A DNA stretch of 64,000 bases from JALYYC01 sp039922495 (GTDB lineage Bacteria; Chloroflexota; Dormibacteria; CF-121). The stretch is taken from contig JBDTEO010000037.1 of NCBI GenBank assembly GCA_039922495.1, positions 1 through 64,000 on the forward strand, written 5' to 3'. The notes under the pieces were generated by a model, which was not told the origin of the DNA, made no database searches, and worked only from the letters and a program-made list of their open reading frames with translations. This document shows, piece by piece, positions 60,602 to 64,000 of this stretch (the first letter of the stretch is position 1; each line of letters begins with the position of its first letter). Made by a program: the position numbers and the translations under genes.

Positions 60602-62050
60602 TTATCGTTGATAGTCAAATGGTTGGGCAAACGCGACACTCGCCGTGCAAGAGCCAGATTGGTGCTCGATCTTGAGATTTGTTTCAGAAATCAACTCAAT
60701 AAGAATCCGACCTGGCATCCCGGAAGCCTGATAGCAGTAGATAGCATCGCCTGGCGTGACCTCAGAAAATTCCCGGTTGAGGGTGCCCGAATGGGTTGGA
60801 TCAAACCGCCATTCACCGCGTTGGGTGATGGTTCCGCCGATCGATATCACGGCGATTCTCGGGTCGACATTTTCGTGAGCCAGAGCGAGCAACTTTCTGA
60901 TGTCATTACTGGTTTGCGCGGGCGTACCGTTGAACCAATTCCCCTGCAATGTACCTTGCTTGTCTTGAAAGACTTCTCCGCAACCCTGGGCAAGGTGCCT
61001 GCCATCGCCCCCGCGACCGAGCAGCAGCTGCAGGCTGGTTTTGAGGCTCCCTTCGTAGTATTTAAGCGCGCAGCTTGCCTGTAAGTCGTAATGGTGATCC
61101 GGGTTGGCGACGTACGGCGCCGGGACGCGCCAATCATCACTTGAAAAGTCCAAAGCGGCTGACGACTTGCCGCCGGCTGTACCGAGCTGCTCTCCGGCCC
61201 GGACTTCAATGTTCACCTCAGCGGCACAGTGCTCGTACAGGCTTCCATTACCAATTGAGTAGGGTGTTTCGCAGTTGTCGAAGTCGATGCCAGCCAGACG
61301 CCCGGCGAGACTCGAAACATGGCCGAAAGCACCACTAACTTCTCGGCACGGGGCGAAGTTCATGTAGTAATCGGTGTTCACGATTTTCCCGTTCGTTGTC
61401 TGAACCTGACGCCCGATCCTGAACACGGTGATATCTCCGGGAGCAAAGAGCTTCACGGTTTCCGTCGGGGCATTGGTCCCATTGGCCGCCCCACGCGTAA
61501 TTACGAAATAGAGGTGATCGCTTGGGAGTGGCGTGAAGTTGCCGAGAGGCAGGATGTAGCTGAGTTTGTCGGGCTCGATAGGAGATACCGAGTAAAGTGC
61601 CCCCGCCGAACAGCTGGGCAGGGTCGCCTGAACGCCATGTATCTGGTCAGTCGAGGACGACGGCGAGGGTGACGCTGAAGTTGAGCTGGATGGTGACGGA
61701 GTGGCAGTCGCCCAAGTCCTGGTGGTGGCGGAGGTGACTTTCGGTTGTCGGAACGTCAGGAACAGCCCCCCGCCAGCGAGGAGGAATATAAGCGCACTCG
61801 CGGCCGCTGCGACCCAGACTCGTTTCACCTGGAGCCGTAACGGCGCCCGAAGGACGATCTTCTCCGCCGCAGGCGAGGCTGGACCTCTGAGGCGGACCGG
61901 CCGCCCACCACCTCCGCATGATGCCCCGCTCGATCCATGGCGTCTGGCCACACCGTTCGAGCAGTACGGGCCGGAAGGTGAGGAGGTCACGGAGGTGGTC
62001 GCGGGCCTGGGCGTCCGAACACCCGAGATTTCGGCGTAGAGACCGATCAC
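60602..62050 (-). CDS. Membrane-anchored extracellular protein of unknown function
   Basis: 482 residues. A Pro/Gly/Arg-rich N-terminus of about 75 residues is cytoplasmic, one helix follows (VAAAASALIFLLAGGGLFLTF, about 78-100), a Ser/Thr/Pro spacer runs to about 135, and then a Cys-containing extracellular domain of about 345 residues with no family I recognise (ITVFRIGRQVQTTNGKIV, CETPYSIGNGSLYEHC, GDAIYCYQASGMPGRILIELI). The composition is less GC-rich than the genes before 60 kb. It lies between repeat copies 1 and 2 and is divergent from the Fic gene. The start is uncertain. Confidence 0.6.
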   Translation of the reverse strand: MIGLYAEISGVRTPRPATTSVTSSPSGPYCSNGVARRHGSSGASCGGGGRPVRLRGPASPAAEKIVLRAPLRLQVKRVWVAAAASALIFLLAGGGLFLTFRQPKVTSATTRTWATATPSPSSSTSASPSPSSSTDQIHGVQATLPSCSAGALYSVSPIEPDKLSYILPLGNFTPLPSDHLYFVITRGAANGTNAPTETVKLFAPGDITVFRIGRQVQTTNGKIVNTDYYMNFAPCREVSGAFGHVSSLAGRLAGIDFDNCETPYSIGNGSLYEHCAAEVNIEVRAGEQLGTAGGKSSAALDFSSDDWRVPAPYVANPDHHYDLQASCALKYYEGSLKTSLQLLLGRGGDGRHLAQGCGEVFQDKQGTLQGNWFNGTPAQTSNDIRKLLALAHENVDPRIAVISIGGTITQRGEWRFDPTHSGTLNREFSEVTPGDAIYCYQASGMPGRILIELISETNLKIEHQSGSCTASVAFAQPFDYQR

Positions 62051-62205
62051 GTCCTCCGGCTGGAGGTATACGGTCTCCTATCTCGAATCTGGCAGCCTCG
62101 AGCGTCGGCGGTCGTGCGCCTCAGGGATACGAAACGCCTCTTCACCGCCCGTCTACACTCGTATATCCGTCTTGTTAAGAGCGCGGCGCGCAGGCCGGTG
62201 GGCCA

Positions 62206-62320
62206 AAAGCTTGAAGGCGATGGCTGGGTCAACTGGTCAGGTCTAGCAACAATGCTTTCCGAGATCGGCGATGGGTTCACGAACGCGCTCGGCCGCTTGG
62301 CGGTCGGAGGTGGCTGCTGA
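62206..62320 (+). pseudogene. Truncated ORF with GWVNWSGLAT motif, copy 2
   Basis: KLEGDGWVNWSGLATMLSEI, then GDGFTNALGRLAVGGGC and a stop, is the C-terminal end of a 68-codon open frame from GTG 62114. The first 30 codons do not match copies 1 and 3 and are probably not native. The surrounding 62051-62436 stretch has no complete gene; apart from this remnant it contains only the AT-rich inverted repeat at 62367-62394. Confidence 0.4.
62219..62250 (+). repeat. Dispersed direct repeat, copy 2 of 3
   Basis: GATGGCTGGGTCAACTGG and the following 14 bases match copy 1 closely. It lies between the unknown membrane protein gene and the Fic gene. Confidence 0.8.
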
Positions 62321-62366
62321 ATCTAATTGACGGCTACTTTCATAGAGGTGACCCACAGGGTCCAGT

Positions 62367-62394
62367 ATTAAAGTTAAGCCTATTGTGCTTTAAT
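62367..62394 (+). promoter_or_regulatory. AT-rich inverted repeat upstream of the Fic gene
   Basis: ATTAAAG (62367-62373) and CTTTAAT (62388-62394) form a 7-bp perfect inverted repeat spaced by 14 bases. TAAGCCT occurs twice in and next to it. It lies about 43 bases before the Fic start in otherwise GC-rich DNA, so it could be an operator or the promoter region. No protein partner is known. Confidence 0.35.
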
Positions 62395-62436
62395 AAGCCT
62401 CGAGCTAATGAAAGCAGCCATTCGTAGCGGCCAGCC

Positions 62437-63657
62437 GTGAAACGTGGCATCCAAGGTACCCTCCTGCTGAAGCGGACGCCAGCAGAGTCGTTCAGTGCGT
62501 TTGTCCCGCGATCCCTTCCTCCGGAGCCGCCCATATCCGTCGACAGCGAGATGCAGGACCTGATCGAGCGGGCAAACCGCGCCCTGGGACGGTTGGATGG
62601 CATCACGATGCTCATTCCTGACATATGGCTTTTTTTGTATTACTACGTCCGCAAGGAGGCGGTCCTATCGTCGCAGATCGAGGGCACCCAATCGACGCTC
62701 TCAGACCTCCTTCTGTTCGAGAGCAAGGAAGTCCCCGGCGTCCCTCTGAACGACGTTCAGGAGGTTTCGAATTATGTGGCGGCAATGACCCATGGGCTGA
62801 AGCGGATCAAGGAAGGGTTTCCGCTCTCGCTTCGTCTCCTTCGCGAGATTCATGAAAAGCTTCTCGCTAAAGGCCGCGGTAGCAGCAAGGGCCCGGGGGA
62901 GTTTCGGTCCACTCAAAACTGGGTCGGAGGTAGCCGACCTGGGAACGCGGAGTTTGTCCCGCCGCCTCCTGGCGAGGTGGTCGCGGCCATGGGAGCATTG
63001 GAACTGTTCCTGCATAACAAGCCGAGCAAGACACCCCTTCTGATGAAGGCAGCGCTCGCCCACGTCCAGTTTGAATCGATCCATCCATTCCAAGATGGGA
63101 ATGGTCGTCTGGGCCGTTTGCTAATTAGCCTCCTAATGTGCTCAGAGGGGGCGCTGAGCGAGCCGCTCCTCTATCTGAGTCTGTATTTCAAGCGGAACCG
63201 CAGACAGTACTTCGAACTTCTGCAAGACGTCCGGATGGAAGGGGAATGGGAGAGATGGCTAGCGTTCTTCCTGGAAGGAGTCATCGAGACATCCGAACAG
63301 GCCGTCGAGACCGCTAGACGTATCCTCGCACTGTTCGAGGAAGATCGAAAGAAGATCGAGAAGCTGGGCAGCTCAAGTGGGTCGGCGTTGCGAGTCCATC
63401 ATTTGTTGCAGAAGAAGGTATATGCCTCGATCTCCTCCGCCGTTGGTGAACTCAAACTGACCTATCCAACTGTTTCGCGTTCAATTGATGAGCTCGTGAA
63501 GCTCACCATCGTCCAGGAGGTTACAGGACAAAAGCGCGGTCGCATTTTCGCGTATGGAGCATATCTGCGGATCCTCAGCGAAGGGACGGAGCCACTCAGG
63601 GACCAGCCACAAAATGCCGGGATCGCTTCGGGGCACACGCTGTCCCGGCCGGCCTAA
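62437..63657 (+). CDS. Fic family protein with N-terminal inhibitory motif and C-terminal winged helix
   Basis: 406 residues. The Fic active site HPFQDGNGRLGR is complete (His216, Asp220, Arg224, Arg227), so AMP transfer or a related modification of protein targets is possible. The inhibitory helix S78-S-Q-I-E82-G (consensus [S/T]xxxE[G/N]) lies in the same chain, the class II arrangement, so it is likely self-restrained. A C-terminal winged-helix segment (about 320-385: ISSAVGELKLTYPTVSRSIDELVKL) could bind DNA. GTG 62437. It is bounded by repeat copies 2 and 3. No separate antitoxin gene is visible. Confidence 0.93.
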   Translation: MKRGIQGTLLLKRTPAESFSAFVPRSLPPEPPISVDSEMQDLIERANRALGRLDGITMLIPDIWLFLYYYVRKEAVLSSQIEGTQSTLSDLLLFESKEVPGVPLNDVQEVSNYVAAMTHGLKRIKEGFPLSLRLLREIHEKLLAKGRGSSKGPGEFRSTQNWVGGSRPGNAEFVPPPPGEVVAAMGALELFLHNKPSKTPLLMKAALAHVQFESIHPFQDGNGRLGRLLISLLMCSEGALSEPLLYLSLYFKRNRRQYFELLQDVRMEGEWERWLAFFLEGVIETSEQAVETARRILALFEEDRKKIEKLGSSSGSALRVHHLLQKKVYASISSAVGELKLTYPTVSRSIDELVKLTIVQEVTGQKRGRIFAYGAYLRILSEGTEPLRDQPQNAGIASGHTLSRPA

Positions 63658-63704
63658 GCGACTGACAGTTAGTCGCCCGAGAGGCGGTCGTAAGGCCCTC
63701 GTGC

Positions 63705-63809
63705 CTGGAAGGCGATGGCTGGGCTGACTGGTCAGGTTTGGCAACTTTGCTAGCTGCGACGGCCGACGCCTTGGCTACCTCGGTGCGACGCTTCGTCGGA
63801 TCCCGCTAA
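63705..63809 (+). pseudogene. Truncated ORF with GWADWSGLAT motif, copy 3
   Basis: LEGDGWADWSGLATLLAATA continues to DALATSVRRFVGSR and stops at TAA 63807-63809, 34 codons, with no start. It is the third copy of the fragment at 60322-60474 and 62206-62320. The three tails differ after the shared core, so these are diverged members rather than one recent duplication. Confidence 0.45.
63714..63746 (+). repeat. Dispersed direct repeat, copy 3 of 3
   Basis: GATGGCTGGGCTGACTGG followed by TCAGGTTTGGCAACT; the same core as copies 1 and 2 with several C/T and A/G changes. Confidence 0.75.
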
Positions 63810-63838
63810 GAAAACTTCGTCGGATCCCACTAAGAAAA
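63791..63838 (+). repeat. 24-bp tandem duplication
   Basis: Two head-to-tail copies of a 24-base unit (63791-63814 and 63815-63838) differ at one base (CCCGCTAAG versus CCCACTAAG). The first unit contains the end of the copy 3 fragment, so the second carries an echo of its stop. From 63839 to the right edge I see no gene, repeat or RNA. Confidence 0.85.
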
Positions 63839-64000
63839 CCAGAAAGCGCCGTCGTCGCTCGTTAGAACGCAAGTTAGGCAACCATCGCCGACGGTCGAGG
63901 CCATCTAGCCGCCGCCGAACTGGAACTCGTTCGGCAGGCCAGCATGGGAGACGGCGCCTTGTTTGCTCCTAGAGAACGGCCACCTCCCTACGGGAGAATA

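Overview
The window is GC-rich, densely packed chromosomal DNA from a bacterium with an exposed cell wall. A sortase with an LAxTG-type substrate, lipoprotein and signal-peptide proteins, a single-chain glycyl-tRNA synthetase, an ABC-exported surface polysaccharide and many GTG/TTG or apparently leaderless starts fit a Terrabacteria lineage such as Chloroflexota or Candidatus Dormibacterota. This placement is inference from gene content; no rRNA or other marker is present to prove it. I saw no tRNA, rRNA or CRISPR array.

Region 1 (1-5030): the tail of a sortase substrate (LATTG motif) and its sortase, a small HTH regulator, a GT-C membrane glycosyltransferase facing a polyprenyl-phosphate-type GT2, and a secreted Ig-like protein.

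Region 2 (5171-27477, plus an outlier at 56886-58844): the striking part. Eight intact secreted proteins carry the same module of six about 43-residue repeats (x-RLDVFxRGxDNxLWHKWWDG-x-W-x-W-x-LGG), a PLL/tectonin-like lectin beta-propeller. Each copy is joined to a different partner: C39-type cysteine peptidase, CAP domain, a sialidase-like unknown domain, PQQ-like propeller, four ASH/choice-of-anchor-D domains, M23 peptidase with Fn3 and ASH, GH18, and GH3. Two further copies (10960-11302, 13129-13468) are decayed, each with a one-base insertion that can be placed exactly. Pyruvate phosphate dikinase and two large membrane proteins are interspersed.

Region 3 (27568-52671): recO-glyS-rmlC-epimerase-rmlD, then a surface polysaccharide locus with at least seven glycosyltransferases, three methyltransferases, nucleotide-sugar epimerase and dehydrogenase genes, a Wzm/Wzt ABC exporter whose ATPase has a C-terminal sugar-binding domain, and RmlA. 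It runs into a CNNM/CorC protein, prs and glmU. No RmlB is recognisable in the window. A plausible but untested link is that the propellers of region 2 bind the rhamnose-containing, possibly O-methylated glycan made here, holding the secreted enzymes at the cell surface.

Region 4 (52714-60189): a Gmad2-like lipoprotein, a two-gene split cobalamin-independent methionine synthase, a lytic transglycosylase, a LuxR-type response regulator whose start codon lies in a perfect 14-bp hairpin and overlaps a six-codon leader ORF, the GH3-propeller protein, and an orphan CpaF/TadA ATPase.

Region 5 (60190-64000): a patchwork with visibly lower GC: a winged-helix remnant, three scattered copies of a short GW(V/A)xWSGLAT coding fragment, a membrane-anchored unknown protein, a Fic protein and a 24-bp tandem repeat. 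It looks like an acquired, partly decayed island next to cpaF.
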